Of a stretch of 63,565 nt of DNA, positions 27,962-37,497 are shown piece by piece; positions within the stretch are counted from its first letter, which is position 1; the number at the start of each line of letters is the position of its first letter. The position numbers and the translations under genes are program-made. The notes below the pieces were generated by a model. The model had not been told where the DNA came from, did no database searches, and saw only the letters and a program-made list of their open reading frames with translations. Source of the stretch: an uncultured Zoogloea sp. GTDB taxonomy: Bacteria; Pseudomonadota; Gammaproteobacteria; Burkholderiales; Rhodocyclaceae. The DNA lies in the NCBI GenBank assembly GCA_937967645.1, contig CALBTT010000157.1:1-63565 (forward strand). The letters are read 5' to 3'.

Positions 27962-29371
27962 ATGAACAAGGTATTCCCAACCAGCGACACCGCCCTAGAC
28001 GGCCTCCTCTTCGACGGCATGACCATCGCCGCCGGCGGCTTCGGCCTGTGCGGCATTCCGGAGAACCTCATCGCTGCGCTGCTGCGCACCGGCCCCCGCG
28101 GCCTGACCATCGTCGGCAACAACGCCGGGGTGGACGACTTCGGCATGGGCCTGCTGCTCAAGGCGCGGCAGGTCAAAAAGGTGATCGCCTCCTACGTGGG
28201 CGAGAACAAGGAATTCGAACGCCAGGTACTGGCCGGCGAGCTGGAACTGGAGCTGGTGCCCCAAGGCACCCTGGCCGAGCGGCTGCGGGCCGGAGGCGCC
28301 GGCATTCCCGGCTTCTTCACCCGGACCGCCTTCGGCACCCGCCTGGCCGACGGCAAGGAGACCCGCAGCTTCGACGGCGCGGACTATGTGCTGGAGTCGG
28401 CCATCCGCGCCGACCTGGCCATCGTCAAAGCCTGGAAGGGTGACCACGCGGGCAACCTGGTCTTCCGCAAGACGGCCCGCAACTTCAACCCCATGATCGC
28501 CACCTGCGGCCGCATGACCGTCGCCGAGGTCGAGGAGCTGGTCGAGCCGGGCCGGCTGGACCCGGACCAGATCCACACCCCCGGCATCTATGTGGACCGC
28601 ATCCTCCAGGGCCGGGGCTACGAGAAACGCATCGAATTCCCCACCGCCGCCGGCACCGCCGCGCCGCGCAAGCAGGACCCGGTGCGTGACATCATGGCCC
28701 GCCGCGCCGCCCGTGAGCTGCGCAACGGCTACTACGTCAACCTGGGCATCGGCATCCCGACCCTGGTCGCCAACTACATCCCCGACGGCATGCAGGTCAC
28801 CCTGCAATCCGAGAACGGCCTGCTCGGCATCGGCCCCTTTCCACCGGCCGAAGCCCTCGACCCCGACCTCATCAACGCCGGCAAGCAGACCATCACCAGC
28901 CTGCCTGGCAGCAGCTTCTTCTCCAGCGCCGACTCGTTCGCGATGATCCGCGGCGGGCATGTGGACCTGTCCATCCTCGGCGGTCTGGAAGTCTCGGCCC
29001 ACGGCGACCTAGCCAACTGGATGGTGCCAGGCAAGATGATCAAGGGCCCGGGCGGCGCCATGGACCTGGTCTCCGGCGTCGGACGCGTCATCGTGCTGAT
29101 GGAGCACACCGCCCGCGACGGCTCGCCGAAGATCCTGCCCCGCTGCACCCTGCCCCTCACCGGCAAGGGCGTGGTGGACATGATCATCACCGAGCTGTGC
29201 GTCTTCGAGGTCGATCCCGAGCACGGACTGACCCTGATCGAGCTGCAGCCGGGCGTGAGCCTGGACGAAGTGCGGAACAAAACCGGCTGTGATTTCGCGG
29301 TGCGCCACGCGCCGGGCCTGACCCTGGCCTGGACCCTCGCACCCGAGCTGCGGCGCGGCCCGCCGATGTGA
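27962..29371 (+). CDS. Succinyl-CoA:acetoacetate CoA-transferase, fused alpha and beta subunits
   Basis: A 469-residue fusion of both CoA-transferase halves. Residues 1-230 are the A subunit (FDGMTIAAGGFGLCGIPENL, GNNAGVDDFGMG); residues ~240-469 are the B subunit (MARRAARELRNGYYVNLGIGIPTLVANYIP, then the catalytic Glu in LQSENGLLGIGPF). It activates the acetoacetate made by acetone carboxylase to acetoacetyl-CoA at the expense of succinyl-CoA, which fits its place 113 bp after acxC. Most proteobacteria encode the halves as scoA/scoB; the single-chain form resembles the mitochondrial arrangement. Confidence 0.92.
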   Translation: MNKVFPTSDTALDGLLFDGMTIAAGGFGLCGIPENLIAALLRTGPRGLTIVGNNAGVDDFGMGLLLKARQVKKVIASYVGENKEFERQVLAGELELELVPQGTLAERLRAGGAGIPGFFTRTAFGTRLADGKETRSFDGADYVLESAIRADLAIVKAWKGDHAGNLVFRKTARNFNPMIATCGRMTVAEVEELVEPGRLDPDQIHTPGIYVDRILQGRGYEKRIEFPTAAGTAAPRKQDPVRDIMARRAARELRNGYYVNLGIGIPTLVANYIPDGMQVTLQSENGLLGIGPFPPAEALDPDLINAGKQTITSLPGSSFFSSADSFAMIRGGHVDLSILGGLEVSAHGDLANWMVPGKMIKGPGGAMDLVSGVGRVIVLMEHTARDGSPKILPRCTLPLTGKGVVDMIITELCVFEVDPEHGLTLIELQPGVSLDEVRNKTGCDFAVRHAPGLTLAWTLAPELRRGPPM

Positions 29372-30310
29372 TCAGCCCTGCGGACCACCCTCCGGCCCCA
29401 GCGCCGCCGTGCACACCTCGCGCACGCAGCTGCGCAGCCAGCGGTGGGCCGGATCGGCGTCCAGCCGGGGGTGCCAGATCAGCGACACGGTGATCTGCGG
29501 CGCGGTGATGGGCAGGGGGAAGCAGAACAGCCCGGCGCGCAGGTTGCCCGTGTGCCGCTCGGGCACGCTGGCAACCAGGTCGGAGGCCCGTGCCAGAGCC
29601 AGGGCCGTGGCGAAGCCGCCGACGCTGGTCACCACCTTCCGCTCCAGCCCCAACGTTTGCAGGGTCTCATCGATGGCGCCCCTGCTGCGGCCCCGCGACG
29701 AGACCAGGACATGCGCCTCGGCGGCGTAGCGGGCCGGGGTGATCTCGCCGTGGCTCAGGGGGTGGCCCGGCCTCACCGCGCCGATGAAGCGGTCGCGGAA
29801 CAGGGCCTGCACGCGCAGCTCCGGCGCCGTGGCGTCACCGATCACACCGGTCTCCAGGTCGATCGTGCCATCACGCAGGGGCGTGCTGTCCCAGTCCCGG
29901 TCCCTGTCCCGGTGCATCCTGGGCACGAAGCGCAGGCGGACGCCCGGGGCTTCTGCGCCGATGCGGGCCAGCAGCGCCGGCCCGAAGTTTTCGACGAAGC
30001 CGTCGCTGGTGCGCAGGGAGAAGCTGCGGACGATCTGTGCGGGGTCCAGCACGCCCACCGGGCGCAGCACGGACTCCACATCCCGCACCAGCACGCTCAC
30101 CTGTTCGCGTATCTCCAGGGCCCGCGGGGTCGGCACCAGATTGCGGCCAGCCCGGACCAGCAGCGGGTCGCCCATCGTCTCGCGCAGGCGCGCCAGGGCG
30201 CGGCTCATCGCCGAGGGGCTGAGCTGCAGCCGTCGGGCCGCTGCCGCCACGCTGCCTTCGCTGAGCAGTACATCGAGGGTGATCAGCAGGTTGAAATCGG
30301 GGGTGGTCAT
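29372..30310 (-). CDS. LysR-family transcriptional regulator
   Basis: A 312-residue regulator, from ATG at 30310. Winged HTH at ~5-62 (FNLLITLDVLLSEGSVAAAARRLQLSPSAMSRALARLRETMGDPLLVR) and effector-binding domain beyond ~90. The HTH resembles the NahR/LeuO group. It is divergent from the DHA2 transporter gene 142 bp away and probably controls it. Its stop codon abuts that of the CoA-transferase gene (29371/29372), so the two converge with no spacer. Confidence 0.9.
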   Translation of the reverse strand: MTTPDFNLLITLDVLLSEGSVAAAARRLQLSPSAMSRALARLRETMGDPLLVRAGRNLVPTPRALEIREQVSVLVRDVESVLRPVGVLDPAQIVRSFSLRTSDGFVENFGPALLARIGAEAPGVRLRFVPRMHRDRDRDWDSTPLRDGTIDLETGVIGDATAPELRVQALFRDRFIGAVRPGHPLSHGEITPARYAAEAHVLVSSRGRSRGAIDETLQTLGLERKVVTSVGGFATALALARASDLVASVPERHTGNLRAGLFCFPLPITAPQITVSLIWHPRLDADPAHRWLRSCVREVCTAALGPEGGPQG

Positions 30311-30452
30311 GTCTCCGACCATAGCACGCGGCGCCCACACATGGCGTTTGATGCACGAATACAGTGCAAGCCGTGCGTCTTCCGCCACCTATTGGAAGCA
30401 CCTACAGTGGGCGCATCCGGCACGTGCCGCATGAAGAAAGCAGGAAGCTGCC

Positions 30453-31829
30453 ATGAAGCAAACAGAAAACTCCCCGCAGGCCAGCCAGGCGGTGTCCCCC
30501 GTGATGTCCCCTGCCCTGGCCAGCCTGGCCCTGTCCATCCTGTTGCCGTCCCTCGGCACCAGCATCGCCAACATCGGCCTGCCGGCCCTGATGCAGGCCT
30601 TCGGCGCCTCCTTCCAGGCGGTGCAGTGGGTGGTCCTGGCCTACCTGCTCGCCATCACCACGCTGATCGTCGGCGCCGGGCGGCTGGGTGACCTGCTCGG
30701 GCGCCGCCGGCTGCTGCTCGCCGGCATCGCCGTATTCAGCCTGGCCTCGGCCCTGTGCGGTCTGGCCACGGCGCTTCCGCTGCTGATCGCCGCGCGGGCT
30801 CTCCAGGGGCTCGGCGCGGCGATCATGATGGCCCTCGCCATGGCCTGCGTCGGCGAGATCATCCCCCGCGAGAAGGCGGGCCGCGCGATGGGTGTGCTGG
30901 GCAGCATGTCGGCCGTCGGCACCGCGCTGGGGCCTTCGCTCGGCGGCGTGCTGATCTCTGCTGCGGGCTGGCCGGCGATCTTCATGATCCTGCTGCCGCC
31001 GGGCCTGCTGGCCTTTGTGCTGGTCCATCGCCACCTGCCCGCCAGCCCCCCGGCCGTACAGCAGGACGGCACGGGCTTCGATGTGCCGGGCACCGCGATC
31101 CTGGCCGTGACACTGGCCGCCTATGCCCTCGCCCTGACCGTCGGGCGCGGCGACTTCGGCGGCCTCAACCTGGCCCTGCTGGCTGGCGCGGCGCTGGGCC
31201 TGGTGCTTTTCCTGCAGGTGGAGGCGCGGGCGCCCTTCCCCCTGATCCGGCCCGGGATGTTCCGTGACCGGCCCCTCAGTGCAGGCCTGGCCGGCAGCGC
31301 GCTGGTGTCCACGGTGCTGATGGCCACCCTGGTGGTCGGCCCCTTCCATCTCTCGCAGACCCTCGGGCTCGACCCGACCCGCACCGGCCTGGTGATGTCC
31401 CTGGGACCGCTGGTGGCCGCCCTTACCGCAACGCCCGCGGGGCGTTTGGTGGATCGCCTGGGCGCCCGGCCGATGAGCCTGCTCGGACTGGCCGGTATCG
31501 GTGGCGCCTGTGTGCTGCTGGCGGTACTGCCGACTGCACTCGGCGTTCCCGCCTACCTCGGTCCGATGCTGATCCTCACCGCCAGCTATGCGCTGTTCCA
31601 GACCGCCAACAACACCGGGGTGATGGGTGGCATCGCACCGGCTCAACGGGGCCTCGTGTCCGGCATGCTCAACCTGTCGCGCAATCTCGGGCTGATCACC
31701 GGCACCGCGGTGCTCGGCGCGGTGTTTTCCGCCGGCGGACTACAGCTCACCTTTGCGGTGGCGACCGCCCTGATCGGCGTGGCCATCACCACGCTGCAGC
31801 GGGGCCAAGGCGGCCGCGACAGCCCTTGA
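30453..31829 (+). CDS. DHA2-type major facilitator efflux transporter
   Basis: A 458-residue drug:H+ antiporter. Membrane segments begin at ~25 (LASLALSILLPSLGTSIANIGLPAL). Motif A is GRLGDLLGRRRLLLAG, the motif-B-like segment is ARALQGLGAAIMMALAMA, and the motif C antiporter signature is GSMSAVGTALGPSLGGVL. The family typically has 14 helices; the length here suits 12-14. Natural substrate unknown. It is divergent from a LysR gene that is the likely regulator. Confidence 0.9.
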   Translation: MKQTENSPQASQAVSPVMSPALASLALSILLPSLGTSIANIGLPALMQAFGASFQAVQWVVLAYLLAITTLIVGAGRLGDLLGRRRLLLAGIAVFSLASALCGLATALPLLIAARALQGLGAAIMMALAMACVGEIIPREKAGRAMGVLGSMSAVGTALGPSLGGVLISAAGWPAIFMILLPPGLLAFVLVHRHLPASPPAVQQDGTGFDVPGTAILAVTLAAYALALTVGRGDFGGLNLALLAGAALGLVLFLQVEARAPFPLIRPGMFRDRPLSAGLAGSALVSTVLMATLVVGPFHLSQTLGLDPTRTGLVMSLGPLVAALTATPAGRLVDRLGARPMSLLGLAGIGGACVLLAVLPTALGVPAYLGPMLILTASYALFQTANNTGVMGGIAPAQRGLVSGMLNLSRNLGLITGTAVLGAVFSAGGLQLTFAVATALIGVAITTLQRGQGGRDSP

Positions 31830-31978
31830 GGGGAGGCCCGTCCGCGCCCCTCTTCCGCCTCCCCGTGAAGCGCGCCACGCTTGCCTCGCAGCGCGGTTGC
31901 CAGCCCCTGCATGTCCGGCTATCGTGCGTGGGCTTAATTTGTAACACCCCTGGTTCGATGGCGGCAGCAGGAGGCTGA

Positions 31979-34159
31979 GTGAGATTCACCGAGTTGGTCG
32001 ACATCGACGAGTTGCGCGGCTTGTGCGAAGAGTTTTCCGACATCACGGGCGCGGTGACGGCGATCCTCGATCTCGAGGGCAACATCCTCATCGCCACCGG
32101 CTGGCACGACATCTGCACCAAGTTCCACCGCGTCAATGCCGGTACCGCGGCACGCTGCCTGGAAAGCGACACGGTGCTGGCCGACCAGCTCAAGATGGGC
32201 GAGAGCTACAACGTGTACCGCTGCAAGAACGGCCTGGTGGACGTGGCAGTGCCCATCAACATCGGCGGCGAGCACGTCGCCAACCTGTTCACCGGCCAGT
32301 TCTTCTTCGACGAACCGGACACCCAGTACTTCATCCGCCAGGCCAACGAATTCCGTTTCGACCAGCGCGCCTATCTTGAGGCCCTGGAGAAGACACCGGT
32401 GTTCACCGCCGAGAAGGTGAAGTCCACCATGGCCTTCTTCACCCGGCTGGCCCGGGTCATCGGAGAGATGGGGCTGGCCAGGGTACAGATGCTCGAGACC
32501 AACTCGGCCCTGCAGGCCAGCGAGGCCATCATCCAGTCCTCGGAAGACGCCATCATCGGCAAGTCGCTGGATGGCATCGTCACCACCTGGAACCCCCGCG
32601 CCACATCGATCTTTGGCTACACCGCGGCCGAGATGATCGGGCAGTCGATCCTGCGCCTGTTCCCCGAGGATCTGCGCCACGAAGAGGCCGAGATCCTCGG
32701 CCGTATCCAGCGCGGCGACAGGGTCGACCACTTCGAGAGCATCCGGATCCGCAAGGACGGCGAGCCGATCCATGTCAGCATCACCCTCTCTCCGATCCGC
32801 AACACGCGGGGCGAGATCGTCGGCGCCTCCTCCATCGCCCGCGACATCACCCGCCAGGTCAAGGCCGAAACGGCCGCCCGCGAGAAGGACGAGCAGTTCC
32901 GCCTGGCCATCGAGACCTCCACCGACGGCTTCTGGACCACCGACACGGCGGGCCGCATCCTCGAAGTGAACAATGCCTACGTCAAGCTCTCGGGCTATTC
33001 CCGCGACGAGCTGCTCGGCATGTCGATCGAGCAGCTGGACGCCAGCGACAGCCCGGAGCGGATCACGGCGCTGACCGAGAAGGTGCTGGCCGATGGCTAC
33101 GCGCGATTCGAGACCACCCACCGCCACCGCGGCGGCAGGATCTGGCCTGCGGAGGTGGTGGCCAGCTATTCGCCCATCATGGGGGGCAGGCTGTTCATCT
33201 TCATCAAGGACCGCACCGAGGAGAAGAAGGCCGCCGAGCTGATCTGGCGCCAGGCCAACTTCGACCGGCTGACCGACCTGCCCAACCGCTCCCTGCTGTT
33301 CGACCGCCTCTCCAAAGCCTGCCTGCTGGCCCGGCGCCAAGGCAGGCACGCCGCCCTGCTGTATCTGGACCTGGACGGCTTCAAGCCGATCAACGACCAG
33401 TATGGCCACGAGACCGGCGACATCGTGCTCGCCGCCGTGGCCAAGCGCTGGCTCGGCTGCGTGCGCGACTCGGACACGGTGGCCCGGCTGGGCGGCGATG
33501 AATTCGCGGTACTGACCGGCGACCTGATCGACCGGGAGCAGGCGGCGAGCGTCGCCCGCAAACTGCTGGAGGCCCTCGCCGAGCCCATCCTGCTGCCCGG
33601 CGGCAAGGTCTGCCAGGTTGGGGCCAGCATCGGCATCAGCATGTATCCGGACAACGCCCTGGAGATCGACTCGCTCATCGAGGCCGCAGATTCGGCGATG
33701 TACCAGAGCAAGGCCGGGGGCAAGGACACCTATACCTTTTCGACGGCCAGCCCCGAACCGCGGCAGTGGGTGTCATTCGACGACAGCTTCAGGGTGGGTG
33801 TGGCCGAGATCGACGCCCATCACCGGCAGCTGGCCAACCTGATCAACCATCTGAACCAGGCCACCCGGCTCGAGGCGGGCACCACCGACTTCCTGCCCCG
33901 CTTCCGGGAGCTGATCGGCTTTGTGCGCTTTCATCTCGATGCCGAGGACCGCCTGATGAGCGCGCACGGCTACCCCGCCCACGCAACGCATCGCCGCGAG
34001 CACGACGATCTGGTGCATCTGCTGGAACGGACCGCCCGGGATTTCGGGAAGGGCAAGGAGCTGCTGGCCCTGCAGATCGTGAAGGACGTGTTCGTCAATC
34101 ACATCCAGGCGTCCGACAAGCCCCTCGGGGCCTTCCTCAACGGGCTCGACGTCAGCTGA
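31979..34159 (+). CDS. PocR - PAS - PAS - GGDEF - haemerythrin signalling protein
   Basis: A 726-residue cytoplasmic sensor, GTG start at 31979 with AGGAGG before it. N-terminal PocR ligand-binding domain (~1-165; ITGAVTAILDLEGNILIATGWHDICTKFHR, with a CLESD-type cysteine and the YRCKNGLVDVAVPI motif). Two PAS domains follow (~175-295 and ~300-415). The GGDEF domain (~425-590) has an intact GGDEF and an RDSD I-site. A C-terminal haemerythrin domain (~600-726) contributes iron ligands in DAHHRQL, HLDAEDRLM, HRREHDDL and NHIQASDK. It should make c-di-GMP in response to oxygen or redox state and to a small PocR ligand. No membrane segments are seen. It converges on hflX. Confidence 0.93.
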   Translation: MRFTELVDIDELRGLCEEFSDITGAVTAILDLEGNILIATGWHDICTKFHRVNAGTAARCLESDTVLADQLKMGESYNVYRCKNGLVDVAVPINIGGEHVANLFTGQFFFDEPDTQYFIRQANEFRFDQRAYLEALEKTPVFTAEKVKSTMAFFTRLARVIGEMGLARVQMLETNSALQASEAIIQSSEDAIIGKSLDGIVTTWNPRATSIFGYTAAEMIGQSILRLFPEDLRHEEAEILGRIQRGDRVDHFESIRIRKDGEPIHVSITLSPIRNTRGEIVGASSIARDITRQVKAETAAREKDEQFRLAIETSTDGFWTTDTAGRILEVNNAYVKLSGYSRDELLGMSIEQLDASDSPERITALTEKVLADGYARFETTHRHRGGRIWPAEVVASYSPIMGGRLFIFIKDRTEEKKAAELIWRQANFDRLTDLPNRSLLFDRLSKACLLARRQGRHAALLYLDLDGFKPINDQYGHETGDIVLAAVAKRWLGCVRDSDTVARLGGDEFAVLTGDLIDREQAASVARKLLEALAEPILLPGGKVCQVGASIGISMYPDNALEIDSLIEAADSAMYQSKAGGKDTYTFSTASPEPRQWVSFDDSFRVGVAEIDAHHRQLANLINHLNQATRLEAGTTDFLPRFRELIGFVRFHLDAEDRLMSAHGYPAHATHRREHDDLVHLLERTARDFGKGKELLALQIVKDVFVNHIQASDKPLGAFLNGLDVS

Positions 34160-34172
34160 CCCGCCCCGGGCC

Positions 34173-35477
34173 TCAGACCTGGGTGAAGGCCTCGCGCAGC
34201 TTGTCCAGGGTCTCAGCCTCGCCGCGTACCCGGAAGAACGCCCCCTCCTCGTCGGCCCGCTCCTCCAGCACCTCGCAGTTGGCGTAGATGTCCTGGCGCC
34301 ACTGCTGGGCCGACCAGGGCAGGAAGAGCTCGCCCTCGATCAGATTGCGCTGGAAGAAGGCCACGATGGCCCGGTGCAGCCGGGCCACGTCGTCGGGGCG
34401 GCGGGCGCTCATCACGATGCAGCCCGGGTAGGCCTCCTGCAGTTCGGCGGTGCGGGCAGCCTGGGCCTCGGCATCGCCAACGTGATCGATCTTGTTGAAG
34501 ATGCGCAGGCGCGGCACCTCGCTGGCGCCGATTTCTTCCAGCACCGTGTCGGTCACCGCGCGCTGGCGCTCGAAGCCGGGGTCGCTGGCGTCGATGACAT
34601 GCAGCAGCAACTCGGCATCGAGGGCTTCATCGAGGGTGGACTTGAAGGACGCCACCAGACCATGGGGCAGATTCTTGATGAATCCCACCGTGTCGCTGAC
34701 CAGCACCCGGGGCACGCTGGCCGGGTGCAGCACCCGCACCGTGGTGTCGAGCGTGGCGAACAGCTTGTTGGCCACCAGCACCTCGCTACCGGTGAGCGCC
34801 CGCATCAGGGTGGACTTGCCCGCGTTGGTGTAGCCCACCAGGGCCACCCCGGCCAGGCCCTGGCGGCCCTGGCGACGCGAACGCTGGGTGGCGCGCTCGG
34901 CCTCCATCGCGTCGATGTCCTGCTGCAGCTCGGCGATCCGGTCGCGGATCTTGCGCCGGTCCAGCTCGGTCAGCGACTCACCCGAGCCACGGCCACCCCC
35001 ACCACCACGCTGGCGCCCCTGGGAGCCGGCCAGCTTGGCCATCTCGCGCAGGCGCGGCGCCATGTAACCCAGCCGGGCGATCTCCACCTGGGCGCGGGCC
35101 GCGCGGGAGCGGGCGTTGCGGTGGAAGATCTCGAGGATGACCATGGTCCGGTCCATCACCTCGCAGCCCACCTCCACCTCCAGGTTGCGCGCCTGGGACG
35201 GAGACAGCTCATGATCCACCAGGATGACCTCGATCTCCTGGCCGTCATCGCCATTCACGAAGTCGCGGAGCTCCTGCCGCTTGCCGACGCCCAGGTAAGC
35301 CGTGGTATCGAAACCGGGGCGCTTCTGGACGAAGGTATGCACCACCTCCAGGCCCAGCGTCTTGGCCAGCTCGCGCAACTCGGCCAGCGAAGACTCGAAC
35401 TCGAAATCGCTGACGGTGGGCAACTGGACCGCGGCAACCACGGCATATACGGGCTTATCCTTGACGTCTCTTTGCAT
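34173..35477 (-). CDS. hflX: Ribosome-associated GTPase HflX
   Basis: A 434-residue Obg-HflX family GTPase that splits stalled or heat-damaged ribosomes. HflX N-terminal domain at ~1-180 (GFDTTAYLGVGKRQEL, ILVDHELSPSQARNLE, and the glycine-rich linker). The G domain shows G1 GYTNAGKST, G3 SDTVGFI and G4 FNKID. Start chosen at 35477 (MQRDVKDKPVY); an open frame reaches 35525. It is not next to hfq/hflK/hflC as in many proteobacteria, so it is expressed independently here. Confidence 0.94.
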   Translation of the reverse strand: MQRDVKDKPVYAVVAAVQLPTVSDFEFESSLAELRELAKTLGLEVVHTFVQKRPGFDTTAYLGVGKRQELRDFVNGDDGQEIEVILVDHELSPSQARNLEVEVGCEVMDRTMVILEIFHRNARSRAARAQVEIARLGYMAPRLREMAKLAGSQGRQRGGGGGRGSGESLTELDRRKIRDRIAELQQDIDAMEAERATQRSRRQGRQGLAGVALVGYTNAGKSTLMRALTGSEVLVANKLFATLDTTVRVLHPASVPRVLVSDTVGFIKNLPHGLVASFKSTLDEALDAELLLHVIDASDPGFERQRAVTDTVLEEIGASEVPRLRIFNKIDHVGDAEAQAARTAELQEAYPGCIVMSARRPDDVARLHRAIVAFFQRNLIEGELFLPWSAQQWRQDIYANCEVLEERADEEGAFFRVRGEAETLDKLREAFTQV

Positions 35478-35569
35478 GCGGGGCGGGATATGAATTGAGT
35501 GGAAAGAAGGGGATAGTACCCGCAAGCACGACCGAACGCCTCCGCCCCCACACTTCCGAGGACGACACC

Positions 35570-35965
35570 ATGCCCAGCGAACAACGCAGACACTTCTCCC
35601 GGGTCAGCTTCCAGGAAGGTTGCACACTGCAGATCAACGACACGGCGCTGAGCTGCTGCGTGCTCGACCTGTCCCTGCGCGGCGCCCTGCTCAGCCTCCC
35701 GGCCAACACCCTGACCGGCCCCGCCCCGGCCCGCGGCACCCCCTGCACACTCAGCATCACCCTGGAACCCGACGGCGACGCACAAGTCGTGATGAGCGCC
35801 CAGGTCGCCCACCACGACACCTCCGGCGACACGCGCCATCTCGGCATCAGCTGCCGGGAGATCGACCTGGACAGCATCACCCACCTGCGCCGCCTGGTCG
35901 AACTCAACCTCGGCGACGCTGAATTGCTGGAACGGGAGGTGGCCTTGCTGGTGCGGGGGGCGTAG
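35570..35965 (+). CDS. PilZ-domain protein
   Basis: A 131-residue single-domain c-di-GMP-binding protein. The N-terminal RRHFSRVSF supplies the RxxxR element and CCVLDLSLRGALLSLP the (D/N)xSxxG element of the PilZ site. Start at 35570 (MPSEQRR). It is a plausible effector for the c-di-GMP made by the two GGDEF proteins in this window, but there is no direct link. Its 3' end is the last host-like sequence before the lower-GC mandelate block. Confidence 0.88.
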   Translation: MPSEQRRHFSRVSFQEGCTLQINDTALSCCVLDLSLRGALLSLPANTLTGPAPARGTPCTLSITLEPDGDAQVVMSAQVAHHDTSGDTRHLGISCREIDLDSITHLRRLVELNLGDAELLEREVALLVRGA

Positions 35966-36046
35966 GGGCGGGCAGCAATGCCACGCCCTTTCAAGGCAGC
36001 CTGGAGGAGTGGCGACGTGGTTCAATAGGTTTCAGAAAACGCCTTT

Positions 36047-36400
36047 CTAGATATCCCAGTCCGCGTTGCCCGGCGTCGCCCCGCACTCCCTGATGCTCCA
36101 GAAACTGAAATCGGGTGCCCGCTCCCTGATGAGTGCGGCGGTTCTGGGCATCACCTCCGCACGCTTGTTGAAAGGCCACGCGGCCCATTCTGCCTGGGCC
36201 TGCCGAGCAAGCGTCACGGCTGCTTCAACGTCGTCCGCATTTGCCGTTGCAAGCAGCGCGAGCGTGTCTCCGGTAGACGCGTCGCGCGAAGATGTGGACT
36301 CTCCGTTAGCCGCTATCCAATCCCCACCAAAGATCCTGTTTTCCCAAACATGGCTTTTGCCAACTTGCATGAGCACTTGCTCCGACATATCGACTTTCAA
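36047..36400 (-). pseudogene. Benzaldehyde dehydrogenase, truncated after the N-terminal part
   Basis: 117 codons that match the first quarter of NAD-dependent benzaldehyde/aromatic aldehyde dehydrogenases of about 480-490 residues (VWENRIFGGDWIAANG, ADDVEAAVTLARQAQAEWAAWPFNKRAEVMPRTAALIRER, and RECGAT at the usual RETG position). The frame then meets a TAG. The cofactor-binding GxGxxG region, the catalytic Cys and Glu are absent, and no continuation is visible in the 81 bp before the PilZ gene. The start overlaps the mdlA stop by 4 bp, so it was the last gene of the mandelate operon. It cannot be an active enzyme as it stands. Confidence 0.8.
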
Positions 36401-37497
36401 ACCGCAAACCGGGCAACGGCATCTTCATTCCACTCGACCCCCGTTCCGGGCGTGTCGTTGGGAATGGCGTAACCGTCCCTGAACTGGAGGGGAGTGGTGA
36501 TGATGGGTCCCGCCAGGTCCATGCGCTCAAGCCAGTGGGCGGTCGGACTGACCGCCAGCAGATGGGCGCTGATCTCCTGGAAAATATGGCTGGACAATGG
36601 GATTCCCTTCAGTTCGGCCAGAGCCGCCGCCTTCATCCAGCCGGTGACACCACCGATCTTCATGACATCCGGCATGGCAAAGTCGCAGGCCTCCGCCTCC
36701 AGCGCCTTCAGCATCTCGTCCGGCCCGCACCAGTTCTCTCCCATCTGGATGCCTGCGGCGACGGATGAGCGGATTCTTGCGTGCCCGGCATAGTTTTCCT
36801 GCAGGGTAGGCTCCTCGACCCAGGCCAGTCCGAACTCCTGGATGACGCGGATTCGCCGGATGGCCTCGGGCACGGAAAGCGACTGGTTGTAGTCGACCAT
36901 CAGCTCAACCTGGGCGCCGAGGCACTTCTTGATTTCCTCGATAACGGCACAATCCTCATCAAGCGTCTTGTAGCCGATCTTGATCTTGATGGCCCGAAAG
37001 CCGGCATCGACGGCTTTTTTCGCACGGAGCGTACCAATCGTGATGCCGTCCATGCTGTGGCTGTCGTAAGCGGGCAAAGCCTTCACCGAACCGCCCAGCA
37101 ACTCGCAGAGCGGGACTCCATGCAGTTTTGCCAGCGCATCCCAGACAGCCATATCCAGCCCTGCGCAGGCCATCATGGCGATGCCGGTTCTGCCGATCAG
37201 TCTCAGCCTGCTCAACAGAGTACGCTCGAGAGCCAGCGGCGAAACGGACTCGCCAATCAATACCGATCCCAGGTCCTCGACCAGGGCCCGGGCGCTTTCG
37301 AGAGCAAGCGGTGTGTAGGTGAACACATATGCGCGCCCGACGACTCCGCAGTCAAGCATCAGATCGATCAGCACGAGGGGAGACGACGAAACGACACCCA
37401 CGCTGGTCTTGACCGGATATTCCAGCGGCACCATCACCGACCGCGCCTGAATATGCGTGATCGTTGCTCTGGTTTTTGATACGACGTTCTCAAGCAT
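36397..37497 (-). CDS. mdlA: Mandelate racemase
   Basis: A 366-residue enolase-superfamily enzyme that interconverts (R)- and (S)-mandelate. Sequence resembles the Pseudomonas putida enzyme along its whole length. The catalytic KxK motif is AIKIKIGY, the Mg ligands are Asp in MVDYNQS, Glu in WVEEPTL and Glu in QMGENW, the catalytic His is in SSHIFQEISAHL, and Glu in HWLERMDLAG completes the site. Start at 37497 (MLENVV), overlapping the mdlB end by 8 bp. It overlaps the truncated aldehyde dehydrogenase start by 4 bp at its own end. All catalytic residues are present, so it should be active. Confidence 0.94.
   Translation of the reverse strand: MLENVVSKTRATITHIQARSVMVPLEYPVKTSVGVVSSSPLVLIDLMLDCGVVGRAYVFTYTPLALESARALVEDLGSVLIGESVSPLALERTLLSRLRLIGRTGIAMMACAGLDMAVWDALAKLHGVPLCELLGGSVKALPAYDSHSMDGITIGTLRAKKAVDAGFRAIKIKIGYKTLDEDCAVIEEIKKCLGAQVELMVDYNQSLSVPEAIRRIRVIQEFGLAWVEEPTLQENYAGHARIRSSVAAGIQMGENWCGPDEMLKALEAEACDFAMPDVMKIGGVTGWMKAAALAELKGIPLSSHIFQEISAHLLAVSPTAHWLERMDLAGPIITTPLQFRDGYAIPNDTPGTGVEWNEDAVARFAV

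Noticed and set aside
35966..36046. att site duplicating the tRNA-fMet 3' end
   Set aside because: Compared by eye with the last ~20 bases of the tRNA; no convincing copy found at the block's left edge.
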